Below, piece by piece: positions 16,616 through 25,234 of a stretch of 45,865 nucleotides of DNA; positions within the stretch are counted from its first letter, which is position 1, and every line of letters begins with the position of its first letter. Source of the stretch: Rubripirellula sp. (GTDB taxonomy: Bacteria > Planctomycetota > Planctomycetia > Pirellulales > Pirellulaceae). The position numbers and the translations under genes were made by a program. Under the pieces are notes generated by a model, which had not been told where the DNA came from, searched no databases, and worked only from the letters and a program-made list of their open reading frames with translations. The stretch is taken from NCBI GenBank assembly GCA_012270385.1, contig JAAXIK010000222.1, forward strand, positions 1 through 45,865, written 5' to 3'.

Positions 16616-18106
16616 ATGATCTGCGTTACACTCGGCCGCTCTCGCCACAAGCGAATGATCGCTGAACATCAATATCTTGTAGAGCAAGGTGCTGAACTGG
16701 TTGAGCTTCGACTCGACTATATCGGACGTGCTGTGAGCTTGTCACGACTACTCCAAGACCGGCCGGGTCCCGTAGTCGTTACCGCCCGACGCCGTGGGGA
16801 CGGGGGCCGTTGGCTAAAGAGTGAAGAAGAACGCATCATGCTGCTCCGCACTGCGATTGCAAGTGGAGTGGAGTATGTTGACATTGAAGCTGATATCGCT
16901 TCCCAGATCCCTCGCTATGGAAGCACCAAAAGAATTGTCAGTTACCACGACATGGACGAGACTCCAGAGAACCTGGAGGAGCTGCACGAAGCCATGGCGG
17001 AGGAAGATGCGGATATTGTCAAAATTGCGACGATGGCAAATTCTTTCTCCGACAACATGCGTATGATCAATCTCGTCAAGAATGCAAAAATACCGACGAT
17101 CGGAATCTGCATGGGTGAGATGGGAGTCTTGACCAGAATCTTGGCCAACCGTCTCGGTTCGCCTTTCACTTACGCAACCTTCTCAAGCGGTCGGCAGATA
17201 GCTCCGGGGCAACTTGACTGGAAGGAAATGAAGCAGCTCTACCGCTACGACACCATTAACAGTGAAACCGCTTTTTTTGGAGTGATTGCCGATCCCGTCG
17301 CACACAGTTACAGCCCTCTTATCCACAACACTGCCTTCGAAGATCAAGGCCTTAACGCTAGGTATTTCCCCCTGCGAGTCAGCAAAAGCGATCTTCCAAA
17401 TTTCATGAAGGAAACTACTGAGCTTGGTCTCGCTGGCTTGAGTGTAACGATACCCCACAAAGAAGAAGCATTAGCTCAGTGCACTCAAGCAGAATCTAGC
17501 GCCAACGGCATCGGCGCAGTCAACACTCTCATCTTCAACGGTGAGGATACGCTGGGTTACAACACGGATTATCGAGCAGCGATGGACTGCATTGATGAGC
17601 TGTTTAGTATTGATAAGGATTCGGGTCGTTCCATGCGAGGGATGACCGTTTTAGTACTTGGAGCGGGTGGCGTATCGAGAGCAATCGCATGGGGCTTGAA
17701 ACAACGACATGCAGATGTCCTGATTAGCTCTAGAACGATGGAACGTGCTCAATTTCTCGCATCTGAAATTGGTTGTCGTGCCATTGAGTGGGAATTCCGA
17801 CACGACCAACGCATTAACCTATTGGTCAACGGTACGCCAGTTGGAATGCACCCTGATGTAGACAGTTCACCTTACAACTCATCTTCAATGAATCAGTATC
17901 TTGCGGTATTTGATACCGTCTATAACCCTGAAAATACATTACTAATTAAACAAGCCAAACGTGCGAACTGCCGAGTGATCACAGGCATCGATATGTTTGT
18001 CCGGCAAGCAGCCTACCAATTCAAATTATTCACCGGTAAAGAAGCCCCCTATGATCTGATGCGTAAGACGATCAAGGAGGCAACCAACCCAGTGCAAGTC
18101 AACTGA
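16616..18106 (+). CDS. aroDE: Bifunctional 3-dehydroquinate dehydratase (type I) / shikimate dehydrogenase
   Basis: This 496-residue fusion carries out two consecutive steps of the shikimate pathway. Residues 1-215 form a type I dehydroquinase: ELRLDYI near residue 30, catalytic His111 in IVSYHDMDETP, Schiff-base Lys136 in DIVKIAT, and FSSGRQIAPGQ near the domain end. Residues 220-496 form the NADP-dependent shikimate dehydrogenase: FGVIADPVAHSYSPLIHN, catalytic Lys282 in VTIPHKEEAL, Asp318 in GYNTDYRAA, the nucleotide loop GAGGVSRA at 349-356, and LLVNGTPVGM. All expected catalytic residues are present in both halves. The same fusion order occurs in plants, chlamydiae and planctomycetes. It starts at the ATG at 16616 and is followed after 34 bp by the acetyltransferase gene. 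Confidence 0.95.
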   Translation: MICVTLGRSRHKRMIAEHQYLVEQGAELVELRLDYIGRAVSLSRLLQDRPGPVVVTARRRGDGGRWLKSEEERIMLLRTAIASGVEYVDIEADIASQIPRYGSTKRIVSYHDMDETPENLEELHEAMAEEDADIVKIATMANSFSDNMRMINLVKNAKIPTIGICMGEMGVLTRILANRLGSPFTYATFSSGRQIAPGQLDWKEMKQLYRYDTINSETAFFGVIADPVAHSYSPLIHNTAFEDQGLNARYFPLRVSKSDLPNFMKETTELGLAGLSVTIPHKEEALAQCTQAESSANGIGAVNTLIFNGEDTLGYNTDYRAAMDCIDELFSIDKDSGRSMRGMTVLVLGAGGVSRAIAWGLKQRHADVLISSRTMERAQFLASEIGCRAIEWEFRHDQRINLLVNGTPVGMHPDVDSSPYNSSSMNQYLAVFDTVYNPENTLLIKQAKRANCRVITGIDMFVRQAAYQFKLFTGKEAPYDLMRKTIKEATNPVQVN

Positions 18107-18140
18107 AGCATCACACGTTCACCGACAAAGTGCTCCACCC

Positions 18141-18623
18141 TTGAATCAAGTAGATCCGCCTAACCGACATTCACCTGAAGCACTGCCAGTCGGAACGTCG
18201 ATTCGACAGGCTCTGCCGAGCGACGCTGATGCGATTCATGTGCTGATGCGTCCCTTCGTGATGCGACGTTTATTGTTATCTCGAACCGAAGCGGAAATCA
18301 TCGAGTTGACTCGCCATGGCTTTGTAGCGGTCGCGAGTGGAAATAATCAAGCGGTTCAGATTGTTGGATTCTCAGCGATCGAAGTCTACAGCACTAAACT
18401 TGCTGAACTCCAGTGTCTTGCTGTTCACCCACATTTCCAAGGTAGCGGTGTTGGACGGGCATTAGTGGAGCATTGTGTTGAACGCGCAAAGGCTCTCAAA
18501 GTAATGGAAATACTTGCAATTAGCTCATCAGAAGCCTTCTTGAAGAATTGTGGATTCGACTACGCCTTGCCAGACCAGAAGAAAGCCCTTTTTTGTAATC
18601 TGAGATCACGAAGTCACGATTAG
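18141..18623 (+). CDS. GNAT-family N-acetyltransferase (ArgA-like C-terminal domain)
   Basis: This is a 160-residue GNAT protein. The acetyl-CoA loop is visible as LAVHPHFQGSGVGRALVEH (about residues 92-110), with IRQALPSDADAIHVLM at the start of the fold. The end (SSSEAFLKNCGFDYALPDQKKALF) resembles the C-terminal GNAT domain of N-acetylglutamate synthase (ArgA), which suggests but does not prove a role in arginine synthesis. The only early start in frame is TTG at 18141; no ATG occurs until residue 36. It is 34 bp downstream of aroDE and probably cotranscribed. Its stop overlaps the convergent prepilin peptidase stop by four bases (18620-18623). Confidence 0.78.
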   Translation: MNQVDPPNRHSPEALPVGTSIRQALPSDADAIHVLMRPFVMRRLLLSRTEAEIIELTRHGFVAVASGNNQAVQIVGFSAIEVYSTKLAELQCLAVHPHFQGSGVGRALVEHCVERAKALKVMEILAISSSEAFLKNCGFDYALPDQKKALFCNLRSRSHD

Positions 18624-20146
18624 TCGATCGACCGATTATTCGGTTCATCATCGGTTAAGCCAGCATCGTTGGGCGATAATCGATCACTCCTGATATCCTC
18701 CAAGGATTCGGTAACCAAAGGGTTGGCATCACAACCTTGCTCCTCCAGATCTTCGTCCTCATCCTGCTCTACCGAGACTGCCGTACTGTAAATCTTGTCG
18801 TTGTCACGAAGCCAGAGTGGAATTAATAGTGTTGCACCAACCCATATCAGAATGATCCAAGAGATGCCACCTTCTGATGGCCATAACCAAGTGCCATATT
18901 TCGCACCACCTAAAGCCATTGGCGAGTGAAGAGTACGCCAAAATATGAGTTGGATTGTGAAAGCAATCGGTAAAGCGATCGCAAAACAACCAAATGCTTC
19001 TTTACGCCAATCCAGCTTCGGTTGCAGGACAGCGGCCAATACGGATGAGAGCAATACAATCGCCGCCAGAGAATGCCATCCTATCGCTACACTGGGTAGA
19101 ATCAGGACGACAATGAGATCAATGAGTCGGGCAGATGACTTTCCCAATGGATCCAATTTCAAGTCGGCATTCGGACAAAAAGCAGGTACAAGAATCCTCG
19201 CCATTAAGGTTGCTGCAACGAAAGAAGTCAGCACTCGCATCACCGCATCAAGGTACTGACCCTCAGGCGTCCATGACGCATCCTGAGATGCCTGCCACGG
19301 AACAACCATCAAACCTGGCTCAATGAGCACTGGCGCGGCTGAAAAAAAAATGACAACTAACATCAGCGGTTTAGGCAATCGATGGCCATCAAGCCGAATC
19401 AAACCACACGCCCAAGAGAGTGACAGTGCACCGACATGGTAAAGCATGGGCACAACAGTATTCCAATCGAAAAGGATGCTAGAAAACGGGTTAGTTTCTA
19501 AACGAACCAATTGACGCGGCAGGCTAAGTTGAAAGATCTCTACAAAGCCAACCAATGCGAGTGACACACCGACCGCCAGTTCGACGAGCGGATAACGGAT
19601 AGAGATGGGCAAATGACAGGAATAACATCGTCCTCCTAGAAGCAACCAACCAAAAAACGGAATGTTGTCTCTGCCCCTTATTTTCACCCCACATTGAGGG
19701 CAGTGAGAACGACCATTAACACTCTGCCCCTTCGGGAGTCGCCACGCGACAACATTGAGAAAACTGCCGATCGACGAGCCGATCCAAAAGCACCAGCTGA
19801 AAATCAAAATATCTATCAGCCTTGATCCATATAGATGACTTGGCTCCAAGTTTGGATCACCCTGCGATTGCCAAATCGGTAAAAGAAATAGGTAACTCAA
19901 AGACACCGTAATCAGCAATCCAATAGAAAGCCAAAACGGTCTTCGTGTGGTTGCTCGTCTGGGTAACAACTTGGTCCCGCCGTTGCTTCGAATAACACCT
20001 ATTGGATCACACATTTGATCTGCAAGAATTTGCAGCGTCAACAAGCGATTCATCATTTCTTTTGATTGTAGGAAACCTTTCCATTCCTTGGATGACGCTA
20101 TTGACCGGTGAGTGAGCAGGTTAGTGAGCTTTTGCCCCTTGATCAC
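18620..20146 (-). CDS. Prepilin peptidase-like protein (PilD/A24 family) with degraded peptidase motif
   Basis: The product (508 residues from a GTG; ATGs at 20056 and 20053 are alternatives) is a polytopic membrane protein of the type IV prepilin leader peptidase family. The N-terminal methylase half is well kept: GSFLNVVAWRLPKG at 127-140 and two zinc-binding pairs, Cys149/Cys152 (HCPQCG) and Cys174/Cys177 (CYSCHLPI). The first peptidase aspartate is present as Asp253 (LIRLDGHRLPKP). The second aspartate normally sits in GxGD; here the best match is RLID with Asp343 and both glycines are missing. The C-terminus is a long acidic soluble tail. It may be a diverged or methylase-only member. 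No other pilus gene is in the window. Confidence 0.75.
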   Translation of the reverse strand: MIKGQKLTNLLTHRSIASSKEWKGFLQSKEMMNRLLTLQILADQMCDPIGVIRSNGGTKLLPRRATTRRPFWLSIGLLITVSLSYLFLLPIWQSQGDPNLEPSHLYGSRLIDILIFSWCFWIGSSIGSFLNVVAWRLPKGQSVNGRSHCPQCGVKIRGRDNIPFFGWLLLGGRCYSCHLPISIRYPLVELAVGVSLALVGFVEIFQLSLPRQLVRLETNPFSSILFDWNTVVPMLYHVGALSLSWACGLIRLDGHRLPKPLMLVVIFFSAAPVLIEPGLMVVPWQASQDASWTPEGQYLDAVMRVLTSFVAATLMARILVPAFCPNADLKLDPLGKSSARLIDLIVVLILPSVAIGWHSLAAIVLLSSVLAAVLQPKLDWRKEAFGCFAIALPIAFTIQLIFWRTLHSPMALGGAKYGTWLWPSEGGISWIILIWVGATLLIPLWLRDNDKIYSTAVSVEQDEDEDLEEQGCDANPLVTESLEDIRSDRLSPNDAGLTDDEPNNRSID

Positions 20147-20401
20147 AGGATCCGATTGGAACCTGCTGAAATCCCCGTAGAAAAATCGCTACAGCCGGAA
20201 TAAACGGAACGAATACTCGGCAAAAACGACGTTCGACGAAGCATGCTCTAATAAACTCGCGCAATTTACTAGGACAACAGTGAATCGAGTAACCATGCAT
20301 GGTATGTTAATTTGCAGATTTTATCGCAACAAAGTGCAGCAATTCGATCGAACATGCGGCATACGGTTGCATCGCTTTTCACACGTTAGCATTAAGACTC
20401 G

Positions 20402-21325
20402 ATGGCAGAGCCAACCCATATCCTGGTTGTGGACGATAGTCCCACGCAAGTCCGCCAAATCCAAATGGTGCTCGAGAACGATGGGTTCACAGTACAAACT
20501 GCCCACGATGGTCAAGAAGCGATGCAATGCATCGAGGCAGAGCAACCTCTGTTGGTGGTAACTGATCTGCAGATGCCCAATATGAGTGGACTTGAGCTGG
20601 TTGCGGCAGTGAGAAATCACTCACCCTCTTTGCCCGTCATCCTCACCACGAGTCAAGGCAGTGAGTCCATCGCCGCTCAAGCACTTCAGGAAGGAGCGGC
20701 AAGTTACGTTCCGAAACGTGACCTCTCCACTGCACTCGTTGCCGTCGTGCGACAAGTCCTTTCCGTCAATCAGGCCACAAGATCCGTCCGCGAAGTAGCG
20801 CAATTCGCAATCAAGAGCACGATCTCGCTTTCTCTTGAAAATGAAGAACTCTTGGTTCCAAAGGTGATTTCTCGACTAGAACTTCCAATGGTCGAACTGG
20901 ATCTTTTTGATGAGGGCGAACGGATGCAAATTGCGATGGCCTTGGATGAGGCACTTTTGAATGCAATGGTTCACGGTAACCTGGAGGTTTCCTCAGACCT
21001 TCGACAAATTGATGATGGCAAACCCTATGTCGATATGATTGCAGAGAGAAAGCAACTCGCGCCGTACAAAGATCGCCGTGTCACCGTCCAAATGGATGCA
21101 AAACTAGAGTCAGCCACCATCGTCATTCGATATGAAGGCCCTGGATTTGACCTGTCTTCGTTAAGAGATCCAACCGACCCCGAAAACCTAGAAAAAGCTG
21201 GTGGCCGAGGTTTATTACTGATCAACGCTTTCATGGACCAAGTTTGCCACAACGAAAAAGGCAACGAGATCACAATGATCAAGAAAAAAGCAGATCCCAA
21301 TAGCGAAGGCCCTGAAGAAGATTGA
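20402..21325 (+). CDS. Response regulator receiver fused to RsbW-like ATPase domain (G1 box altered)
   Basis: The 307-residue cytoplasmic protein has a receiver domain at about residues 5-120 with the acidic pair Asp11/Asp12, phosphoacceptor Asp55 (VVTDLQMPN) and Lys105 (YVPKRD). A short linker leads to an HATPase_c domain of the anti-sigma/RsbW type at about residues 150-295. The N-box is DEALLNAMVHGN at 182-193 and the glycine-rich lid is KAGGRGLLLINAFMD. There is no histidine dimerisation domain, so it is not a classical sensor kinase. In the G1 box the expected Asp of DEGPGFD is Tyr244 (YEGPGFD, codon TAT at 21131-21133), which should affect adenine contact. It is monocistronic. Partner-switch control of an anti-sigma-type target is the family-based guess. 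Confidence 0.88.
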   Translation: MAEPTHILVVDDSPTQVRQIQMVLENDGFTVQTAHDGQEAMQCIEAEQPLLVVTDLQMPNMSGLELVAAVRNHSPSLPVILTTSQGSESIAAQALQEGAASYVPKRDLSTALVAVVRQVLSVNQATRSVREVAQFAIKSTISLSLENEELLVPKVISRLELPMVELDLFDEGERMQIAMALDEALLNAMVHGNLEVSSDLRQIDDGKPYVDMIAERKQLAPYKDRRVTVQMDAKLESATIVIRYEGPGFDLSSLRDPTDPENLEKAGGRGLLLINAFMDQVCHNEKGNEITMIKKKADPNSEGPEED

Positions 21326-21702
21326 ACAAATCCATTGTGATCGGCTGTGCTGTCGTTTTGAATCACAGCGTGAAGTCATTTCTTAGTGTTGAGGATACTC
21401 TCCGTTTCGGCATCGCCTCACGCAACTCCCGGTGATCGTAACCCCCCTGCTACTGCTCGTGGTTTTCAACTGCAGAAGACCATACCGTTTGCTTGGATGC
21501 TACTTTCCTCGTTGCGAACTTCTTAATCCCGATGCTTCGATAAATCCCAGTGCTTTGCGAATCTGTATAGTTTTCGTACCAAGTACGGAACTACTGGGTA
21601 CCGAGATTTTTTGCATTGACTGACACCCGTCGTTGCCTCTCATGATCTAGTTAGTCCCGAGGAAGACAGAGCTGTAACCGCTGTAGATAATGAAGATATT
21701 TA
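21326..21702. other. Intergenic region without recognised features
   Basis: This 377-bp spacer lies between the regulator and the photolyase. A short open frame at 21432-21623 looks random and has no family resemblance. I see no strong terminator or RNA gene; TGTGAT and ATCACA near 21338 and 21362 could form only a weak stem. Confidence 0.4.
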
Positions 21703-23181
21703 ATGACTGAAATTAACCCATGCCGAATCTCGGTCGCAAACGCGAAGGACTTAAACCCTCACGGTGACTTCGTACTTTATTGGATGACTGCCTTTCGTCG
21801 GACAAAATGGAATTTCGCATTGCAAAGAGCAGCTCAAGTAGCCGATGAGCTTCATAAACCGTTGGTTGTCTTTGAACCGCTCCGGATCAACTATCGTTGG
21901 GCCAGCCAACGTTTTCACCAATTCATCATTCAGGGCATGAAATGCAACCGTGACCGATTATTAGAAAATCCAGTCACCTACATCCCCTACGTAGAACCAA
22001 AGCAAAATGCATCGTCGGGTCTACTCGATCAACTTTCCCAACGTACTTGCTGCGTGGTTTCCGATGACTATCCGTGCTTCTTTTTGCCATCGCTCGTTCG
22101 CAAGGCCGCACGATTGATACCAACCCGGTTCGAATTGGTAGACAGCAATGGCATCATACCAATACGGCTTGCTGAACGAACTTTTACAGTAGCTCACAGC
22201 TACCGCAGGTGGATGCAAAAAAATATCCAAGAACATCTCGGAGAGATGCCTGAAACGAATCCACTGTCTCAAAAAAAAATCCCTCGCCTCCCCAAAAATT
22301 TACTTTCCAAAGAGTTGCAGAAGTGGCCACCTGCAGATCTTGAGCAGTTACTCCAAGCTGGCGGTCTGGACACACTACCCTTTGATCAATCCGTACCACC
22401 AGTGAACGAGATGATTGGTGGAGAAGATCAAGGAGAGGCACGCTTGGAGGCATTTTTGCGTGATCAATTTTCACGGTATGACACTGACCGCAACCATCCA
22501 GATTTCAAAGCGACGAGTCGACTGAGTCCGTATTTACACTTTGGCCACCTCTCAGCACATCAATTCGTTGACTCAGTACTTCGACACGAAAACTGGTCAC
22601 CTCAACAACTGGGTGCTCCCAACGGAAAGAATTCTGGGTTCTGGAACATTAGCGAATCCGGGGAGGGATTAATGGATCAACTACTCACTTGGAGAGAGAT
22701 GGGATTCAATTTCGCCGCCAGACACCCTCGAGAACTCGATCGTTATGATTCACTACCTGATTGGGCCAAAACCAGCTTGAAAAACCATGCCGATGACCCA
22801 AGACCGTATCTCTACAGCTTGGAAGAGTTCGAGCAGGCGGAGACCCACGACGAAATCTGGAATGCTGCTCAAAGAGAGCTGGTTAAAACTGGGACGTTAC
22901 ACAATTACATGAGAATGTTGTGGGGTAAGAAGATCCTGCATTGGTCACGATCACCTGAAGAAGCATTGAAAGTTATGATTCACCTCAACAACAAATATGC
23001 CTTGGATGGTCGCGACCCCAACTCATACAGTGGCATCTTCTGGGTTCTCGGCCGTTATGACAGAGCTTGGGGCCCTAAGAGACCCGTTTTCGGGAGTGTC
23101 CGATATATGACCAGTGAGTCAGCATCAAAAAAGCTGAAAATGAAAGAATACCTAGCCGAGCACTCCCCTCCAGGGAGCTAG
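21703..23181 (+). CDS. Class II deoxyribodipyrimidine photolyase
   Basis: The 492-residue flavoprotein is a predicted CPD photolyase that uses light and FADH- to split cyclobutane pyrimidine dimers. The N-terminal alpha/beta part begins with DFVLYWMTAFRRTKWNFAL, as in class II enzymes (VLYWM). The helical FAD domain shows LTWREMGFNFAARHP, TGTLHNYMRMLWGKKILHW and the class II C-terminal block LDGRDPNSYSGIFWVLG at about 434-450, then DRAWGPKRPVFGSVRYM. Length matches the class (450-500). The start at 21703 gives the conserved N-terminus soon after. A clear Rho-independent terminator follows at 23234-23261, so the gene is transcribed alone. Confidence 0.92.
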   Translation: MTEINPCRISVANAKDLNPHGDFVLYWMTAFRRTKWNFALQRAAQVADELHKPLVVFEPLRINYRWASQRFHQFIIQGMKCNRDRLLENPVTYIPYVEPKQNASSGLLDQLSQRTCCVVSDDYPCFFLPSLVRKAARLIPTRFELVDSNGIIPIRLAERTFTVAHSYRRWMQKNIQEHLGEMPETNPLSQKKIPRLPKNLLSKELQKWPPADLEQLLQAGGLDTLPFDQSVPPVNEMIGGEDQGEARLEAFLRDQFSRYDTDRNHPDFKATSRLSPYLHFGHLSAHQFVDSVLRHENWSPQQLGAPNGKNSGFWNISESGEGLMDQLLTWREMGFNFAARHPRELDRYDSLPDWAKTSLKNHADDPRPYLYSLEEFEQAETHDEIWNAAQRELVKTGTLHNYMRMLWGKKILHWSRSPEEALKVMIHLNNKYALDGRDPNSYSGIFWVLGRYDRAWGPKRPVFGSVRYMTSESASKKLKMKEYLAEHSPPGS

Positions 23182-23233
23182 CCGTGGATGTCTATCGCGG
23201 AGCTCCATCGGGAGCGGAGCAGTCAAAAAAATG

Positions 23234-23261
23234 GGAACCGGCGACTGGGGTTCCTTTTTTT
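23234..23261 (+). terminator. Rho-independent terminator after the photolyase gene
   Basis: The stem GGAACC (23234-23239) pairs with GGTTCC (23249-23254) around a 9-base loop, followed directly by seven Ts. It sits 53 bp after the photolyase stop and before rplM. Confidence 0.8.
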
Positions 23262-23425
23262 CGCATCACAGGGCACTTGAATCACTGCATTTCCTAGGAA
23301 TCATTGCGAAAGGCCTTGTCTGCAGTGCCAGTCCTCGATAGATTCCCTGATTCCTCTGAGTCGGACGCAAAACAACGTAAAGTCCGACCAAATGAACTCG
23401 ATCCCGAATTATCCAAGTCAATCCC

Positions 23426-23881
23426 GTGGTGGCACAACCTACCTACAGCGCCAAGCCAGGCGAAATAGAGAAACAATGGCACATCGTAGACGCTTCAGAC
23501 GAAGTTCTAGGACGGCTTGCTAGCGACATCGCCGTTATTCTGATGGGCAAGCATCGCCCCGAATACACGCCGCACGTCGACTGCGGTGACTTTGTCGTGG
23601 TAGTCAACGCTGAAAAAATCGCGATGACCGGTAAGAAAATGGAAGATCGTCATTACACTTGGTACACCGGGTACCCTGGATTGCGATTGGAAAGTTATGG
23701 AGATCGACGGGACCGGAAGCCGGAAGATTTGATTTACCACGCAGTCCGTAGAATGCTTCCCAAAAATAAGTTGGCTTACCAGATGATCAAGAAATTGAAG
23801 ATTTATGCTGGTCCAGACCATCCTCACTCGGCACAAGAACCGAAGCCACTAGCCCGCAAGGGCAAGAAAGTGGTTCGCTGA
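23426..23881 (+). CDS. rplM: 50S ribosomal protein L13
   Basis: The 151-residue product is ribosomal protein L13 of the large subunit. Recognisable parts are WHIVDASDEVLGRLASDIA near the N-terminus, HVDCGDFVVVVNAEKIAMTG in the core, and AVRRMLPKNKLAYQMIKKLK with YAGPDHPHSAQEPKPL near the end. The start is GTG at 23426 or the adjacent GTG at 23429. It forms the conserved L13-S9 operon with rpsI, which begins 52 bp downstream. Length is a little over the approximately 142 residues of the E. coli protein because of a short basic C-terminal extension. Confidence 0.97.
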   Translation: MVAQPTYSAKPGEIEKQWHIVDASDEVLGRLASDIAVILMGKHRPEYTPHVDCGDFVVVVNAEKIAMTGKKMEDRHYTWYTGYPGLRLESYGDRRDRKPEDLIYHAVRRMLPKNKLAYQMIKKLKIYAGPDHPHSAQEPKPLARKGKKVVR

Positions 23882-23932
23882 GTCTCCGTCATCAAAATCA
23901 TTCCCTCATCCACACAGTAGAAACGCAAGTCA

Positions 23933-24346
23933 ATGGTCGCTGTCAAAAAGGACAAAATTAGCGGAGATGCACTCGGCACTGGTCGTAGAAAGAGTAGTGT
24001 TGCACGTGTTCGAGTTCGTGCTGGGAGCGGTAAAATCACCGTAAACAGCAAGCCACTCTCGGAATATTTTGTCAACGAGCAACATCAAAACGCAGTCACC
24101 AGCACACTCGATGCCGTTGAGCACTCAGATTCAGTAGATGTTTTGGTCCGAGTCAACGGTGGTGGAATGACCGGTCAGAGTGGAGCGGTCCGCATGGGTC
24201 TTGCTCGTGCATTAGTTAGCTACAATGAATCACTTCATGAATCACTCCGAGATGGTGGATTCCTAACCCGTGATTCACGAATGAAAGAGCGTAAGAAGCC
24301 AGGTCTTCGAGGTGCTCGACGCGGCGTCCAATTCAGTAAGCGTTAA
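23933..24346 (+). CDS. rpsI: 30S ribosomal protein S9
   Basis: The 137-residue product is ribosomal protein S9. It shows GTGRRKSSVARVRVRAGSG near the N-terminus, the GGGMTGQSGAVRMGLARAL core, and the basic C-terminal tail ending GARRGVQFSKR, whose final Lys-Arg reaches the P site in ribosomes. It is the second gene of the rplM-rpsI pair. No strong terminator is visible in the following 310 bp. Confidence 0.97.
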   Translation: MVAVKKDKISGDALGTGRRKSSVARVRVRAGSGKITVNSKPLSEYFVNEQHQNAVTSTLDAVEHSDSVDVLVRVNGGGMTGQSGAVRMGLARALVSYNESLHESLRDGGFLTRDSRMKERKKPGLRGARRGVQFSKR

Positions 24347-24656
24347 GCATTGGTTGCATAACTGTTCTCTTATGGTCATCGATCTCAGTAACGAGACGAC
24401 ACGAGGTCATGAAGGAGAATGGTATCGTTCTGGCCCAGGCAGACTGAGAATCGTCTAGGCGGACACCATACAATCCCGCCGCAACGTTATTCTTTGTGGT
24501 ATGCGAGACATTACTTGCGGCTTGGTTCGATCTAAAACCATACGTCAATGGAAAAATAGCTCGCCTAGCCAAATACAACAGAAATGACGTCGCACGATAC
24601 GGTTCATGCCGCAATCGGCTATCAAGCTTTAATTTTTTGAGACAAAGGGTTTTGTT
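24347..24656. other. Intergenic region between rpsI and infA
   Basis: This 310-bp spacer contains a GGTTCGATC string near 24524 that recalls a tRNA T-arm, but no flanking 5-bp stem, acceptor stem or anticodon arm fits. Open frames here show no family features. Nothing else is supported. Confidence 0.4.
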
Positions 24657-24878
24657 TTGGGTACCAAAGAAGAGGCGTTCGAGGTCGAGGGGACCGTCAC
24701 CCAAGCTTTGGCAAATACACGTTTCCGGGTTCAACTTGAAACTGGTACCGAAGTCATGGCTCACGTAGCGGGAAGGATGAGAAAGCATTTCATTCGTATC
24801 GTGCCAGGTGATAAGGTGCGGGTCGAATTATCACCCTATGACCTCACCAAGGGCCGAATCGTCTATCGAGAGCGTTAA
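24657..24878 (+). CDS. infA: Translation initiation factor IF-1
   Basis: The 73-residue product is IF-1, the small OB-fold protein that binds the A site of the 30S subunit during initiation. It contains [40 protein letters not shown] and [14 protein letters not shown], which cover the whole family. The start codon is TTG at 24657, with AAAGGG at 24644-24649 seven bases upstream; no ATG or GTG is available at the conserved N-terminus. It stands alone here, 310 bp after rpsI, rather than between ribosomal protein genes. Confidence 0.95.
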   Translation: MGTKEEAFEVEGTVTQALANTRFRVQLETGTEVMAHVAGRMRKHFIRIVPGDKVRVELSPYDLTKGRIVYRER

Positions 24879-25234
24879 ACCTTCTAATGAGTTGACCTCG
24901 GCCGGACGCATTCAGATAAAAAGCTCGAAGTCAATTATCTTTTTCAGACCGCTTTGGTTCCCCTGTCGGATAGGATGAGTGGGAGCATCTTTCCAGAGAA
25001 AGGCGGCAACGCAGAGGCCAGCCGATTGCCCACCTCAGTAAACTGGGTGTAGAAGGATAATTGGTGGATGAGTTGTGCAAGACCTACCCGAAACCGAAAT
25101 CTGCCTGATCCCGAAACCTAGACTACGCCTGAATAGACATTCACCGAAGCAATTCTTGTCGCTTGAATCCAAAACTCTTCGACAGATTGACCACTCCAAG
25201 GTAACGATTTTAGACATATCGAGGACCCATACTC
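24879..25234. other. Intergenic region between infA and the exported-protein gene
   Basis: This 356-bp spacer shows no convincing gene. A short self-complementary patch (CAGTAAACTG near 25036) is too small to call. GAGGA at 25221-25225 is the ribosome site of the next gene, nine bases before its ATG. Confidence 0.4.

Noticed and set aside
24515-24545. GGTTCGATC string resembling a tRNA T-arm
   Set aside because: The flanking bases do not form a 5-bp T-stem and no acceptor, D or anticodon arm can be folded around it.
24333-24788. Minus-strand open frame of 151 codons between rpsI and infA
   Set aside because: It overlaps infA antisense, has no signal or motif, and resembles a shadow frame.
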